Shown in pieces: positions 28,720 to 37,886 of a stretch of 64,000 nt of DNA. Made by a program: the position numbers and the translations under genes. The notes beneath the pieces were generated by a model that saw only the letters and a list, made by a program, of their open reading frames with translations, was not told the origin of the DNA and ran no database searches. The stretch's first letter is position 1. Each line of letters begins with the position of its first letter. Source of the DNA: Cyanobacterium sp. Dongsha4 (GTDB taxonomy: Bacteria; Cyanobacteriota; Cyanobacteriia; Cyanobacteriales; Cyanobacteriaceae); the NCBI RefSeq assembly GCF_036345015.1, contig NZ_CP084098.1, forward strand, positions 2,183,326 to 2,247,325, in the 5' to 3' direction.

Positions 28720-29619
28720 TTATAATTGATTGTCATCAGTTAATTTACGCAATTTTTTCGGATTAAACCATCTTTTTTTCCACTTACTTGTTGGTTCTAA
28801 ATTGCTTAATAGTTGCTCTTTTTCTCTTCTTTTTTTGATAATTTCCGCAGTATCCCTTAAGGATAAATCTCGAAAGGGAATTGATGCTCTAGTTTGTAAA
28901 TGCTCTAATTCCATTAATGATAGAGGGGGTAATATTTCTTCAGTATAACTAGCTAAAGTTCCGGGCGATCGCCTCCCGATACAAAAGTTTGCACCTAGTT
29001 TTAATCCTGCTAATTGTAGGGCTGTGCGTACTGCGGCAGAACAGGAATAAGTTGCTAAAATACCTTCCTGATTAAGACATTTAGCTACTAAAGACAAAAA
29101 TTCTACTGTCCATAATTGAGGGCATTTAGGAGGAGAAAAAGGGTCAAGAAAAATAGCATCTCCTTGCCAATTTTGTTCTACTAAAGATGTGATCGCATCT
29201 CTTGCATCTCCAATTAATAAACTTAATTTAAAGTTAGGTGAAATTACCTGTTTGTTAATAATTAATTCTTTTAAAATATCAACAACTGCTGGTTGCCAAT
29301 CATTTAGCAGATTATTATTTAAGGCTTGAATGGGAACATTTTCATCTAATTCTAAACCAATGATTTCTATATAACACCGAGGATTCTCTTTCAGAATATA
29401 GTCTATAGCCGCCGCCGTGTTATAACCCAAACCAAAACAAATATCGAGAATACGTAAATGATTTTGATGTTTAATTTTTTCTGGTATCCGACAACCTTTT
29501 ATATAAGTTATTTCTGCTTCCGTTTTTGCTCCATATTTAGTATGGAATGTTTCTCCAAACTCTGACGAGTAAAAAGTTTTTGAACCATCTTCCGTGATTC
29601 TTGTTTCAAAAGATGTCAT
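28720..29619 (-). CDS. MnmC-like methyltransferase
   Basis: A 299-residue SAM-dependent methyltransferase of the MnmC/DUF752 family. In E. coli, MnmC completes 5-methylaminomethyl-uridine in the tRNA wobble position; here only the methyltransferase part is present, without the oxidase domain. The SAM-binding RILDICFGLGYNTAAAIDY and the DAIFLDPFSPPKCPQLW catalytic segment are clear. The N-terminal GSKTFYSSEFGETFHTKYGAKTEAE is the family signature. It is a plausible tRNA modification enzyme but the substrate is inferred from the family. The gene lies 50 bases downstream of the DegT-type aminotransferase. Confidence 0.87.
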   Translation of the reverse strand: MTSFETRITEDGSKTFYSSEFGETFHTKYGAKTEAEITYIKGCRIPEKIKHQNHLRILDICFGLGYNTAAAIDYILKENPRCYIEIIGLELDENVPIQALNNNLLNDWQPAVVDILKELIINKQVISPNFKLSLLIGDARDAITSLVEQNWQGDAIFLDPFSPPKCPQLWTVEFLSLVAKCLNQEGILATYSCSAAVRTALQLAGLKLGANFCIGRRSPGTLASYTEEILPPLSLMELEHLQTRASIPFRDLSLRDTAEIIKKRREKEQLLSNLEPTSKWKKRWFNPKKLRKLTDDNQL

Positions 29620-29669
29620 AAAGAAAAAAGAGTTAAGAATTGGGATTTGAGGTTTTTAGAATTCAGAGA

Positions 29670-30827
29670 TTAACTAGAGAAAAAATCATTAATAGTTTGA
29701 GCAACAAATTCTATATTTTCCTGAGTTAATTCAGGGTAAATTGGTAAACTTAAAACTTCCTCAGCTAACTTCATTGAAATAGGATTCGGAAAGTATTTAT
29801 CTTTATACACAGGTAATTGATCTTGAGGAATGGGATAATAAATCATTGAGCCTATGCCTTGTTGAGCTAAATATTCTTTCAGTTGATCCCTTTTTCCATT
29901 TATTACTCTGATGGTATATTGATGAAAAACATGACCTTTACTAATATTAGGAGTAATAATATTTTCGTTATTTACTAATAATTGATTATAAATTTCTGCA
30001 ACTTTTTGTCTTGTTTTATTCCACTGATTTATATACTTTAATTTTACTCTTAAAATACAGGCTTGTAAACTATCAAGACGTGAGTTATAGCCTAATAATT
30101 CATTATGATAATTCTTTTTTGAACCGTGAACTCGCAACATTTTAGCTAACTCAGCGAGTTCATCATTATTCGTGACAATCATTCCTGCGTCTCCGTATGC
30201 CCCTAGGTTTTTGGTGGGATAGAAAGAATAAGCACCAACATCGCCTAAATTACCCACATATTTACCAACTAAAGAATCCCTTAAGGGTTGCTGACAATAA
30301 TTTTCCTGACAATCTGGACAATCACCATAGTATATTGCACCAAATGCTTGAGCACAATCTTCGATAACCCTTAAGTTATACTGTTTGGCTATTTCTTGAA
30401 TTTTAGCCATAGCGGCAGGTTGTCCATAGAGATGTACGGGTATAATTGCTTTGGTTTTCGGAGTAATTTTTTCTAAAATTGAGTTGGTATCAATGTTGAA
30501 AGTGGTAGTAGAAATATCAGCAAAAATAGGTGTAGCCCCGACAATACTGATAGATTCAGCCGTAGCATAAAAAGAAAATGAAGTGGTAATAACTTCGTCT
30601 CCCGCTCCTATATTTAAAGCTCTCAAGGCAATAACTAAGGCATCTGTCCCAGAATTTACCCCAATAGCGTGTTTTACACCTAAATAATCGGCTACTTCTG
30701 TTTCTAGGGCTGTTACTTCTGAACCTAGAACAAATTGAGTTGATTCTAACACAGAGGCGATCGCACTATCGATTTCCCCTTTTAAGGATTGGTATTGAGG
30801 CTTTAAATCAAGAATGGGAATTTTCAT
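29670..30827 (-). CDS. DegT/DnrJ/EryC1 sugar aminotransferase
   Basis: A 385-residue PLP-dependent enzyme of the DegT/DnrJ/EryC1/StrS family, which usually adds an amino group to nucleotide-linked keto sugars for surface polysaccharides or antibiotics. The cofactor site is visible (INSGTDALVIAL, the Asp in VIEDCAQAFGA and the Lys in SFYPTKNLGAYGDAG). Unusually, between the DCAQAFGA and GNLGD segments there is an insertion of about 18 residues with the pattern CPDCxxxxC. No other nucleotide-sugar genes are close, so the substrate is unknown. Confidence 0.9.
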   Translation of the reverse strand: MKIPILDLKPQYQSLKGEIDSAIASVLESTQFVLGSEVTALETEVADYLGVKHAIGVNSGTDALVIALRALNIGAGDEVITTSFSFYATAESISIVGATPIFADISTTTFNIDTNSILEKITPKTKAIIPVHLYGQPAAMAKIQEIAKQYNLRVIEDCAQAFGAIYYGDCPDCQENYCQQPLRDSLVGKYVGNLGDVGAYSFYPTKNLGAYGDAGMIVTNNDELAELAKMLRVHGSKKNYHNELLGYNSRLDSLQACILRVKLKYINQWNKTRQKVAEIYNQLLVNNENIITPNISKGHVFHQYTIRVINGKRDQLKEYLAQQGIGSMIYYPIPQDQLPVYKDKYFPNPISMKLAEEVLSLPIYPELTQENIEFVAQTINDFFSS

Positions 30828-30893
30828 GAATGACTACTAAGAGGATGATTAATCTAAGAGTTTACACTATTTTTTCATCGGAAAAAACTATCA

Positions 30894-31325
30894 TCATTCA
30901 GAAGATTGAGAAGGAGGATTTGGCGTATTTGTAGATGGATTATTTTGCTGTGCTAAACCTTGTTTAATAAAACTGAGGGCTTCTTGATAACTTTGGTTTT
31001 CTGGTTGAAGACTTACTAATTTCTCCATCGAGGGTAAAGCAGACGCTAAATCTCCACCAGATAAGTAAATTTGAACTAGCTTTTCTAAAGCAAAAATGTT
31101 ATCAGGTTCTCTTTGCAAAACCAATTTATAACCCTGAGCCTCTTTTTCTAAAAGTGCTTGAGCCGAATCAGTTTCTTGTTGTTGAGGTTGATTGGCATTA
31201 CTAGGGCTTTTCAGCATTTTTATAACGCCAAAAATTGAAAAAGAGAAAAAAGAAAGCCCAGATAAAATAACAAAAACTCGGCGAAAAACTTGTTTAGGAG
31301 TGGTTTTTTTGTTTGCGTTAACCAT
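30894..31325 (-). CDS. membrane-anchored TPR protein
   Basis: A 143-residue protein with one N-terminal transmembrane anchor (about residues 17-38), a Gln-rich linker and two TPR-like helix pairs (ALLEKEAQGYKLVLQREPDN and ALPSMEKLVSLQPENQSY). The C-terminus is a Pro/Asn/Ser-rich tail. It should present its TPR domain outside the cytoplasmic membrane or on one face of the thylakoid as an assembly scaffold; the partner is unknown. It is divergent from trpE. Confidence 0.75.
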   Translation of the reverse strand: MVNANKKTTPKQVFRRVFVILSGLSFFSFSIFGVIKMLKSPSNANQPQQQETDSAQALLEKEAQGYKLVLQREPDNIFALEKLVQIYLSGGDLASALPSMEKLVSLQPENQSYQEALSFIKQGLAQQNNPSTNTPNPPSQSSE

Positions 31326-31447
31326 TAGTTATAAAAATATTTTTAAGCAAGTGTTATTAACTATTTTACCCTCGACAAATCCAAAACCATGCAACATTTA
31401 GGGTAGAATTATTTTTATACTCGTAATGTGATTGATGTTTATAACCC

Positions 31448-32980
31448 ATGATTTTTCCCGATTTTTCTGCATTTTCTAACCTTGTTCATCAGGGAAATTT
31501 TATTCCTGTTTATCGAGAATTGGTAGCGGATTTAGAAACCCCTGTTTCTGCTTGGTATAAAGTTTGTGCAGATCAACCTTATAGTTTCTTATTAGAGTCA
31601 GTAGAAGGTGGGGAAAATTTAGGAAGATATAGCTTTTTAGGATGTGATCCTGTTTGGATACTAGAAGCAAGAGGAAGTCAGACCAAACAAATTCATCGTG
31701 ATGGTAGAATCGAAACTTTTTCAGGAAACCCCTTTAACATCCTTTCTCAATGTTTAGAAACCATTAAACCTGTTAAATTACCAGAGTTGCCTCCCGGTAT
31801 TGGTGGACTATTTGGCTATTGGGGTTATGAATTAATTTCTTGGATTGAACCACGAGTCACTGTTTATCCTGCCTCTGGGGAAAGTTTGCCCGATGGTATT
31901 TGGATGCAGGTAGATAATTTATTGATTTTTGATCAAGTTAAAAGAAAAATATGGGCGATCGCATATGCAGATTTAAGACAGAAACATTTAAGCCTAGAAG
32001 AAATCTACAATCAGGCTTGTGACAAAATTTCCAAATTAGTTTTAAAACTACAATTACCTTTACCCGTTTCCGCAAAGCCCCTTGAATTTAACCCTCCCCC
32101 AAAAACTCAAAAAAATCCCCGCATTCAATACAAAAGCAACACCAGTAAAGAAGCCTTTTGTGCCAATGTGGAAAAAGCTAAAGAATACATTAAAGCAGGA
32201 GATATTTTTCAAGTAGTCATTTCTCAGAAATTACAATCTAATTATCAAGGTCATCCTTTTGAGTTGTATCGCTCCTTACGTTTGATTAACCCTTCCCCTT
32301 ACATGGCTTACTATAACTTTCACGGATGGCAGTTAATCGGCTCTTCTCCCGAAGTAATGGTTAAAGCAGAAAAAACCAATGATGGCAAAACCAAAGCCGT
32401 AGTCCGTCCCATTGCAGGAACACGTCCAAGGGGCAAAAACTATCAAGAAGACCAATTTTTAGCCCAAGACTTACTTAATGATCCCAAAGAAAGGGCAGAA
32501 CACGTCATGTTAGTAGATTTAGGCAGAAATGACTTAGGCAGAGTCTGTGTAAAAGGAAGTGTGGAAGTCGATGAATTGATGGTTATTGAACGTTATTCCC
32601 ACGTAATGCACATAGTTAGTAACGTTGTGGGAGAGTTAGCAGGGGATTACTGTGCATGGGATTTATTGAAAGCGGCTTTCCCTGCTGGTACAGTCAGTGG
32701 AGCACCTAAAATTCGGGCAATGGAAATTATTAATGAACTTGAACCCGAAAGAAGAGGTCCTTATTCTGGGGTTTATGGTTACTATGATTTTGAAGGGCAG
32801 TTAAATACTGCTATTACCATTAGAACGATGGTTGTGGAAACTCTTTCTGGGAAGGAAAATCATTTAGTATCTGTTCAAGCTGGAGCAGGTTTAGTCGCCG
32901 ATTCAGATCCAGACAAGGAGTATCAAGAAACTTTGAATAAAGCTAGAGGTTTGCTAGAGGCGATTAGTAGCTTAAGCTAA
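31448..32980 (+). CDS. trpE: anthranilate synthase component I
   Basis: Converts chorismate and glutamine-derived ammonia to anthranilate, the first step of tryptophan synthesis. The 510-residue length and the order of motifs fit: an N-terminal SFLLESVEGGENLGRYSFLG feedback-type region, GSSPEVMV, the RPIAGTRPRG core, DLGRNDLGRV and GTVSGAPKIRAMEIINELEPERRGPYSG. The LLESVE motif is the tryptophan-feedback-site pattern, which favours TrpE over PabB. There is no trp operon around it, as is normal in cyanobacteria. Confidence 0.94.
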   Translation: MIFPDFSAFSNLVHQGNFIPVYRELVADLETPVSAWYKVCADQPYSFLLESVEGGENLGRYSFLGCDPVWILEARGSQTKQIHRDGRIETFSGNPFNILSQCLETIKPVKLPELPPGIGGLFGYWGYELISWIEPRVTVYPASGESLPDGIWMQVDNLLIFDQVKRKIWAIAYADLRQKHLSLEEIYNQACDKISKLVLKLQLPLPVSAKPLEFNPPPKTQKNPRIQYKSNTSKEAFCANVEKAKEYIKAGDIFQVVISQKLQSNYQGHPFELYRSLRLINPSPYMAYYNFHGWQLIGSSPEVMVKAEKTNDGKTKAVVRPIAGTRPRGKNYQEDQFLAQDLLNDPKERAEHVMLVDLGRNDLGRVCVKGSVEVDELMVIERYSHVMHIVSNVVGELAGDYCAWDLLKAAFPAGTVSGAPKIRAMEIINELEPERRGPYSGVYGYYDFEGQLNTAITIRTMVVETLSGKENHLVSVQAGAGLVADSDPDKEYQETLNKARGLLEAISSLS

Positions 32981-33218
32981 GTGAAAATTCGTAATAAAAA
33001 AAGGGCAAAGATAAAAGGCAAACCCCCCTTTATCCCCCCTATTTAGGGAGGAGGACAAGAGGCAAAAGTGTTTAACCAACACCCCAATATCCCAACAACC
33101 TCACATCTGCAACCGTCAAACCTGTTTCATAACTCCAAACCTAAATAATGATTCAGGTTGCTTAAACTCAGAGAATACTTAATAATTGATTCTTGTTAAC
33201 TCAATTGTCATTTTTAAC
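32981..33218. repeat. C/G-tract dispersed element
   Basis: Spacer between trpE and ccmP. At 33000-33075 it carries GGGCAAAG, an AAACCCCCCTTTATCCCCCC run, and an AGGGAGGAGG arm, all members of the dispersed C/G-tract family. Downstream is a 60-base single-copy stretch that should hold the ccmP promoter; no clear -10 box is visible. Confidence 0.6.
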
Positions 33219-33857
33219 ATGGGTGTTGAACTCCGAAGCTATGTCTATCTCGATCGATTACAACCTCAACACGCTTCCTATATAGGTACGGTTGCTCTAG
33301 GATTTTTACCTTTACCCGGTGATGCTTCTTTATGGATTGAAATATCCCCCGGAATTGAAATAAATCGAATCACTGATGTGGCTTTGAAGTCTGCGGTAGT
33401 CAGACCGGGAGTTCAATTTGTGGAACGTCTTTATGGCTTATTGGAGATTCATTCCAGTAATCAAGGGGAAGTGAAAACTGCTGGAATGGCGATTTTAGAT
33501 GCTTTAGGAGTGAGTGAAAAAGATTCTCTGAAGCCAGAGGTGGTTTCTAGCCAAATTATTCGTAATATTGACCCTTATCAAGCTCAAATCATTAATCGTA
33601 ATCGTCGAGGACAAATGTTGTTAGCAGGAGAAACTCTTTATGTGTTGGAGGTAAAACCAGCTGCTTATGCGGCATTGGCGGCAAATGAAGCGGAGAAGGC
33701 GGCTTTGATTAATATTTTGACAGTTCAGGCGGTGGGTAGTTTTGGACGACTTTATTTAGGGGGTGCTGAAAGGGATATTAAAGCGGGGGCGGCGGCGGCT
33801 TTAGATGCGATCGCAAATATCGGTGGAAGAGTTAGTGTTTCTAAAATACATGAATAA
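33219..33857 (+). CDS. ccmP: carboxysome shell protein CcmP (tandem BMC)
   Basis: A 212-residue protein with two bacterial-microcompartment domains in tandem, matching CcmP of beta-carboxysomes. CcmP forms trimers that stack into double layers with a central pore that can open or close, probably for metabolites of CO2 fixation. The signature start [11 protein letters not shown] and the two IN(R/L)-type cores ([31 protein letters not shown]) are clear. The frame opens earlier at TTG 33186, but the ATG at 33219 gives the family start. The main ccm operon is elsewhere, as usual for ccmP. flv3 follows 172 bases downstream. Confidence 0.94.
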   Translation: MGVELRSYVYLDRLQPQHASYIGTVALGFLPLPGDASLWIEISPGIEINRITDVALKSAVVRPGVQFVERLYGLLEIHSSNQGEVKTAGMAILDALGVSEKDSLKPEVVSSQIIRNIDPYQAQIINRNRRGQMLLAGETLYVLEVKPAAYAALAANEAEKAALINILTVQAVGSFGRLYLGGAERDIKAGAAAALDAIANIGGRVSVSKIHE

Positions 33858-33980
33858 ACTTGGGTTCAGATTTAAAATTAATAGATTTTGACGAAAACAT
33901 TTAACATAAGCTCATTAAAAAAACTCTTTGTTTATGGTTGTTATAAATAATCCTCATCCTCAGTTAAGTTAAGACAAACC

Positions 33981-33986
33981 TATAAT
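33981..33986 (+). promoter_or_regulatory. possible -10 box for flv3
   Basis: A perfect TATAAT lies 43 bases before the flv3 start codon, in the ccmP-flv3 gap. A good -35 hexamer is not visible at 17-base spacing. An AGAGGA ribosome-binding site follows just upstream of the ATG. The match suggests flv3 has its own start, but it could be chance in such AT-rich DNA. Confidence 0.35.
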
Positions 33987-34029
33987 GGTTTAATAAGATA
34001 AAAAATTATTATTAAAGAGGATTTAATTT

Positions 34030-35751
34030 ATGGTAGCAACCACCGTTCAAAAAACCTCTCATCGTTTAACTACGCAAATTGATATTATTGCTAAGGATAC
34101 TACCGCAATTCGTTCTTTAGATTGGGATCGCGATCGCTTCGATATAGAATTTGGTTTGCAAAACGGCACAACTTATAATTCCTATGTAATTGAGTCAGAA
34201 AAAAAGGCTTTAGTTGATACTTCCCATCTCAAATTTAAACAGTTATACTTTGAAGCATTAAATCAGGTTATTAATCCCCAAGATCTTGATTATCTCATTA
34301 TTTCCCACACTGAACCTGATCATAGTGGCTTAGTTAAAGACTTGTTAGAAATTGCCCCTCATATTACGGTCGTGGCTTCTAAAGTTGCTATTCAATTTTT
34401 AGAGGGATTTGTTCACCTCGATTTTAAAAAACAAATTGTCAAAAATGGCGATCGCCTCGATTTAGGTAATGGTCATGTAATTGAATTTGTTAATGCTCCT
34501 AATTTGCACTGGCCTGACACCATTTTTAGCTACGATCATGGCACTGGTATTATGTTTACCTGTGATGCTTTTGGGATGCACTATTGTAGTGATTATCTCT
34601 ATGATGAAAATTTACAAGACATTGAACCAGACTACCGCTTTTATTATGAGTGTTTAATGGCACCTAATGCCCGTTCGGTTTTATCCGCCATGAAAAGAAT
34701 GGACGCATTGGGGGAAATTAGTCTTGTCGCTAATGGTCACGGACCTATTCTCAAGTATAATGTCAAAGAATTGCTCGATCGCTATCACCGTTGGAGTAGT
34801 GAACAAAGTAAAGGAGAAAAAACGGTTGCAGTATTTTATATTTCTGATTATGGATACAGCGATCGCATCTCTCAAGCCATTGCCAAAGGAATTACCAAAA
34901 CTGGGATTACAGTAGAAATGTTCGATCTCAATGGTATAGAAATTCAAGAAATACCCGAAATAGTAAGTTCTAGTGCAGGAGTAGTCTTGGGAATGCCCCC
35001 CCTATCATCTCAAGCCTTAAACAACAAAGTTGGTACAATTTTAGCTACAGTTAACAGCAAACAATACTTTGGTTTATACGAGTCTTATGGTGGCGATGAC
35101 GAACCTATTGATCCTTTAGGGACTAAATTAAGAGATTTAGGCTTAAATGAAGCCTTTGCCTCTATTCGGATTAAAGAGACTCCCCAAGAAACCACCTATC
35201 AAATATGCGAAGAATCTGGAGTTGACTTAGGACAGTTTTTAACCAAAAAAGCAACCATTAAACAAAGAAAAGCCCTTGATAGTGACCTAGATAAAGCGAT
35301 TGGGCGTATAAGTGGCGGTTTATATATTATCACTGCCCAAAAAGGTGAAACTAACGGGGCTATGTTAGCTTCTTGGGTAACACAGGCTAGTTTTGAACCC
35401 CCCGGATTTACCGTTGCCGTTGCTAAAGATCGTGCGATCGAATCTTTGCTACAAGTAGATGACACATTTGTCTTAAATATCCTTGAAGAAGGAAACTATC
35501 AAAACTTAATGAAACACTTTTTAAAACGTTTCCCCCCCGGTGCTGATCGTTTTGCAGGGGTGAAAGTCCAAACAGCCAATAATGGTTCACCTATCCTTAT
35601 TGATGCCTTAGCTTATTTAGAATGTCAAGTCGTTAGTAGAATGGATTGCGGAGATCATTGGATAGTTTATAGTAAAGTTACAGCAGGTAGAGTTTCAAAA
35701 TCAGACGCTTTAACCGCCGTACATCATCGCAAAGTCGGTAACTACTACTAA
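34030..35751 (+). CDS. flv3: flavodiiron protein Flv3
   Basis: A 573-residue flavodiiron protein. In cyanobacteria Flv1/Flv3 together reduce O2 to water with electrons from photosystem I, a safety valve under fluctuating light. Domains: metallo-beta-lactamase-like di-iron part (1-260), flavodoxin (about 265-400) and the cyanobacterial flavin-reductase extension (about 430-573). The canonical iron ligands HxExDH are present at H93, E95, D97 and H98 (SHTEPDHSG), with H160, D179 and the NGHGP His. Having intact ligands favours Flv3 or Flv4 over Flv1 or Flv2; the N-terminal WDRDRFDIEFGLQNGTTYNSY region looks most like Flv3. flv1 is not adjacent. Confidence 0.9.
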   Translation: MVATTVQKTSHRLTTQIDIIAKDTTAIRSLDWDRDRFDIEFGLQNGTTYNSYVIESEKKALVDTSHLKFKQLYFEALNQVINPQDLDYLIISHTEPDHSGLVKDLLEIAPHITVVASKVAIQFLEGFVHLDFKKQIVKNGDRLDLGNGHVIEFVNAPNLHWPDTIFSYDHGTGIMFTCDAFGMHYCSDYLYDENLQDIEPDYRFYYECLMAPNARSVLSAMKRMDALGEISLVANGHGPILKYNVKELLDRYHRWSSEQSKGEKTVAVFYISDYGYSDRISQAIAKGITKTGITVEMFDLNGIEIQEIPEIVSSSAGVVLGMPPLSSQALNNKVGTILATVNSKQYFGLYESYGGDDEPIDPLGTKLRDLGLNEAFASIRIKETPQETTYQICEESGVDLGQFLTKKATIKQRKALDSDLDKAIGRISGGLYIITAQKGETNGAMLASWVTQASFEPPGFTVAVAKDRAIESLLQVDDTFVLNILEEGNYQNLMKHFLKRFPPGADRFAGVKVQTANNGSPILIDALAYLECQVVSRMDCGDHWIVYSKVTAGRVSKSDALTAVHHRKVGNYY

Positions 35752-35992
35752 AAATAGGAAAGAGGTGTCAGGGTGTTGGAAGATTGGGGTATTAGGGTAT
35801 TAGGGGGAAACAAGTGATGAGTTCGGAGTTCGGAGTTCAGAGTTCAGAGAATTCGCTACGCTCGTACACTTCTTTTAGTCGTGAACGGAGTGTTCGGAGT
35901 TTTTAATTATTCACCCCAACACTATTTACCTTTGCCCCTTGCCCTTTTAACTTTGCCCTTCTAACAAAAAAAGAATTAAAAGCTAATCAAAA
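35752..35992. repeat. GAGTTCGG repeat spacer
   Basis: Same-strand spacer with short repeats: GGAGTTCGGAGTTCAGAGTT heptamer-like runs (35819-35850), a TAGTCGTGAACGGAG segment and a TTTTTAATT stretch, then CCTTTGCCCCTTGCCC runs (35931-35952). The block 35817-35905 is related to 24995-25070. No gene is visible. Confidence 0.65.
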
Positions 35993-36421
35993 GTGAGAAA
36001 AATAGGCAGTTTAGGAGAGAAAATAATTGCCCAGTGGTTAACAGATAAGGGTTATTCTGTTATAGAATCAAATTGGCATTGTCGTTGGGGTGAAATTGAC
36101 CTCATAGTAATAAATAAAAGTTTGAAAGAAATTATATTTGTTGAAGTTAAAACTCGCAGTAAAAACAATTGGGATGATAACGGGCTTTATTCTGTTAATC
36201 ATAAAAAACAAGAAAAAATCTGTTTAACAGCTAGTTCATTTTTAGAGAAAAATCAAATATTTACTGATTGGAATTGTCGTTTTGATATTGCATTATTGAC
36301 TTACAAAAAATTAACTAACTCTGAGGTAATATCTTCCATTAGTGATAATTGTCTAAAACCAAAGTTCAACTATGAAGGCTATCAATTTGAAATTTTTGAT
36401 TATCTGGAAAATGCTTTTTAA
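35993..36421 (+). CDS. YraN/UPF0102 family nuclease-like protein
   Basis: A 142-residue protein of the UPF0102/YraN family, which has an endonuclease-like (restriction enzyme) fold and an unknown cellular role. The key motifs are visible: GSLGEKIIAQWLTDKGY, NWHCRWGEIDLIV and IIFVEVKTRS, containing the Glu-Asp-Glu-x-Lys catalytic pattern. The start is a GTG at 35993; there is no better ATG. It lies ahead of gmk and ruvA on the same strand, with small gaps. Confidence 0.85.
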   Translation: MRKIGSLGEKIIAQWLTDKGYSVIESNWHCRWGEIDLIVINKSLKEIIFVEVKTRSKNNWDDNGLYSVNHKKQEKICLTASSFLEKNQIFTDWNCRFDIALLTYKKLTNSEVISSISDNCLKPKFNYEGYQFEIFDYLENAF

Positions 36422-36596
36422 GTCTATTTTAGAATATTTAGTATCAATGTACTTATGTGTGTTCTCCGCCTCTCATCCCGAACTTAAGTAACTCTATTGC
36501 ATCATATATAAATTAGTTATTACACTATTAGACTTAATCTAAAAAACTTTTTCTTTACAAAAAAACTGATCGCCAGAAGTAATATATAAGCAAATA

Positions 36597-37169
36597 ATGA
36601 ACCAACAAGAAAAACAAGGGAAACTAATTGTTATTACAGGGCCTAGCGGTGTGGGAAAAGGAACAATAGTCAAGCAATTACTGGCTAAACATTCACAAAT
36701 TTTTATCTCTACTTCGGCTACGACTCGCAAACCCCGTGAGGGAGAAATTCATGGTCAGGATTATTTTTTTCTTTCTCAAGATGATTTTAAACAGATGATT
36801 GATAACTCTCAATTGTTGGAATGGGCGGAGTATAGCGGTAACTATTATGGAACTCCGAAACAACCAGTTATTGAACAAATTGAACAAGGGAAAATCGTTA
36901 TTTTAGAAATTGAGGTTTTAGGGGCAAGACAAGTTAAGGAAACTTTCCCAGATGCCCTTAGAATCTTCATTTTACCCCCTTCAGAAGGGGAATTGGAACG
37001 GAGATTAAGAGGTAGAGGAACAGACCCAGAATCGTCGATTATTAAGCGTTTAGAAAAAGCTAAATTTGAGTTATCTACCTGTAATGAATTTGACTATCAA
37101 GTTATTAATGATCAATTAGAAAATGCGATCGCATCTATTGAGCAAATTATAACAGGGGTGCAGGGTTAA
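36597..37169 (+). CDS. gmk: guanylate kinase
   Basis: Converts GMP and ATP to GDP and ADP. The P-loop ITGPSGVGKGTIVKQLL starts near residue 13, followed by SATTRKPREGEIHGQDYFFLS (GMP-binding region), LEWAEYSGNYYGTP and the lid LERRLRGRGTDPE. The 190-residue length is standard. Many cyanobacteria have a small DUF370/RemA gene in front of gmk; it is not seen here. ruvA follows 71 bases downstream. Confidence 0.96.
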   Translation: MNQQEKQGKLIVITGPSGVGKGTIVKQLLAKHSQIFISTSATTRKPREGEIHGQDYFFLSQDDFKQMIDNSQLLEWAEYSGNYYGTPKQPVIEQIEQGKIVILEIEVLGARQVKETFPDALRIFILPPSEGELERRLRGRGTDPESSIIKRLEKAKFELSTCNEFDYQVINDQLENAIASIEQIITGVQG

Positions 37170-37240
37170 TATTACCTAAAACCTGTTACCTGAAACCTGC
37201 CTAAATCCAGATACTTTTGCTGAACAAATGAGATTAAATT

Positions 37241-37873
37241 ATGTTTAATTATTTTAAGGGAATAGTTAATAGTATAAATGCTTATAATAATCGTTATTTT
37301 CTAATATTAGAAGTTAATAATACTGGCTATGAAATTCAAGTTCCTAGTCGCTTTATCAGACAATTAGAGTCAAATTCAGATCAGATTATCAGTGTTTTTA
37401 CTCATTTTCAAGTAAGAGATGATCAATACATACTATATGGTTTTGAAAATTCTGCTCAAAGAGATTTATTTCGACAATTAATCAGTGTTTCTGGAGTTGG
37501 TTCTCAAACTGCGATCGCACTTATTGATACTTTAGGATTAGAAGACTTAGTTCAAGCCATTGTTACGGGAAACATTCGTTTATTATCAAAAACTCCCGGT
37601 ATCGGACAAAAAACCGCCGAAAGAATAGCCTTAGAGTTAAAAACGAAACTTGCCCAATGGCGAGTTAATGCGGGGGTTAGAGTTGACAGTGGTAATTTTT
37701 TACCTAGTGAGGAAATTATGGCAGACTTGGAAATGACTTTATTGGCACTAGGATACACCAACAACGAAATTCAACAAGCGATTTCTGTTATCAGTCAAGA
37801 TAATTTATTACAGAAAAATCCCCATGTAGAGGAATGGATTAGAAGCGCGATCGCATTTTTATCTCTGAATTGA
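37241..37873 (+). CDS. ruvA: Holliday junction helicase subunit RuvA
   Basis: DNA-binding tetramer that recognises four-way junctions and loads RuvB for branch migration. The N-terminal MFNYFKGIVNSINAYN beta-barrel, the two helix-hairpin-helix motifs (LISVSGVGSQTAIALID and LSKTPGIGQKTAERIALELK) and the short C-terminal domain III are all present. The 210-residue length is typical. It is convergent with the deaminase gene, with only 13 bases between the two stops. Confidence 0.95.
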   Translation: MFNYFKGIVNSINAYNNRYFLILEVNNTGYEIQVPSRFIRQLESNSDQIISVFTHFQVRDDQYILYGFENSAQRDLFRQLISVSGVGSQTAIALIDTLGLEDLVQAIVTGNIRLLSKTPGIGQKTAERIALELKTKLAQWRVNAGVRVDSGNFLPSEEIMADLEMTLLALGYTNNEIQQAISVISQDNLLQKNPHVEEWIRSAIAFLSLN

Positions 37874-37886
37874 TAAATCTTGATTT

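Noticed and set aside
36539-36730. Minus-strand ORF over the gmk start
   Set aside because: Antisense shadow of guanylate kinase; Cys-rich composition follows from the opposite strand.
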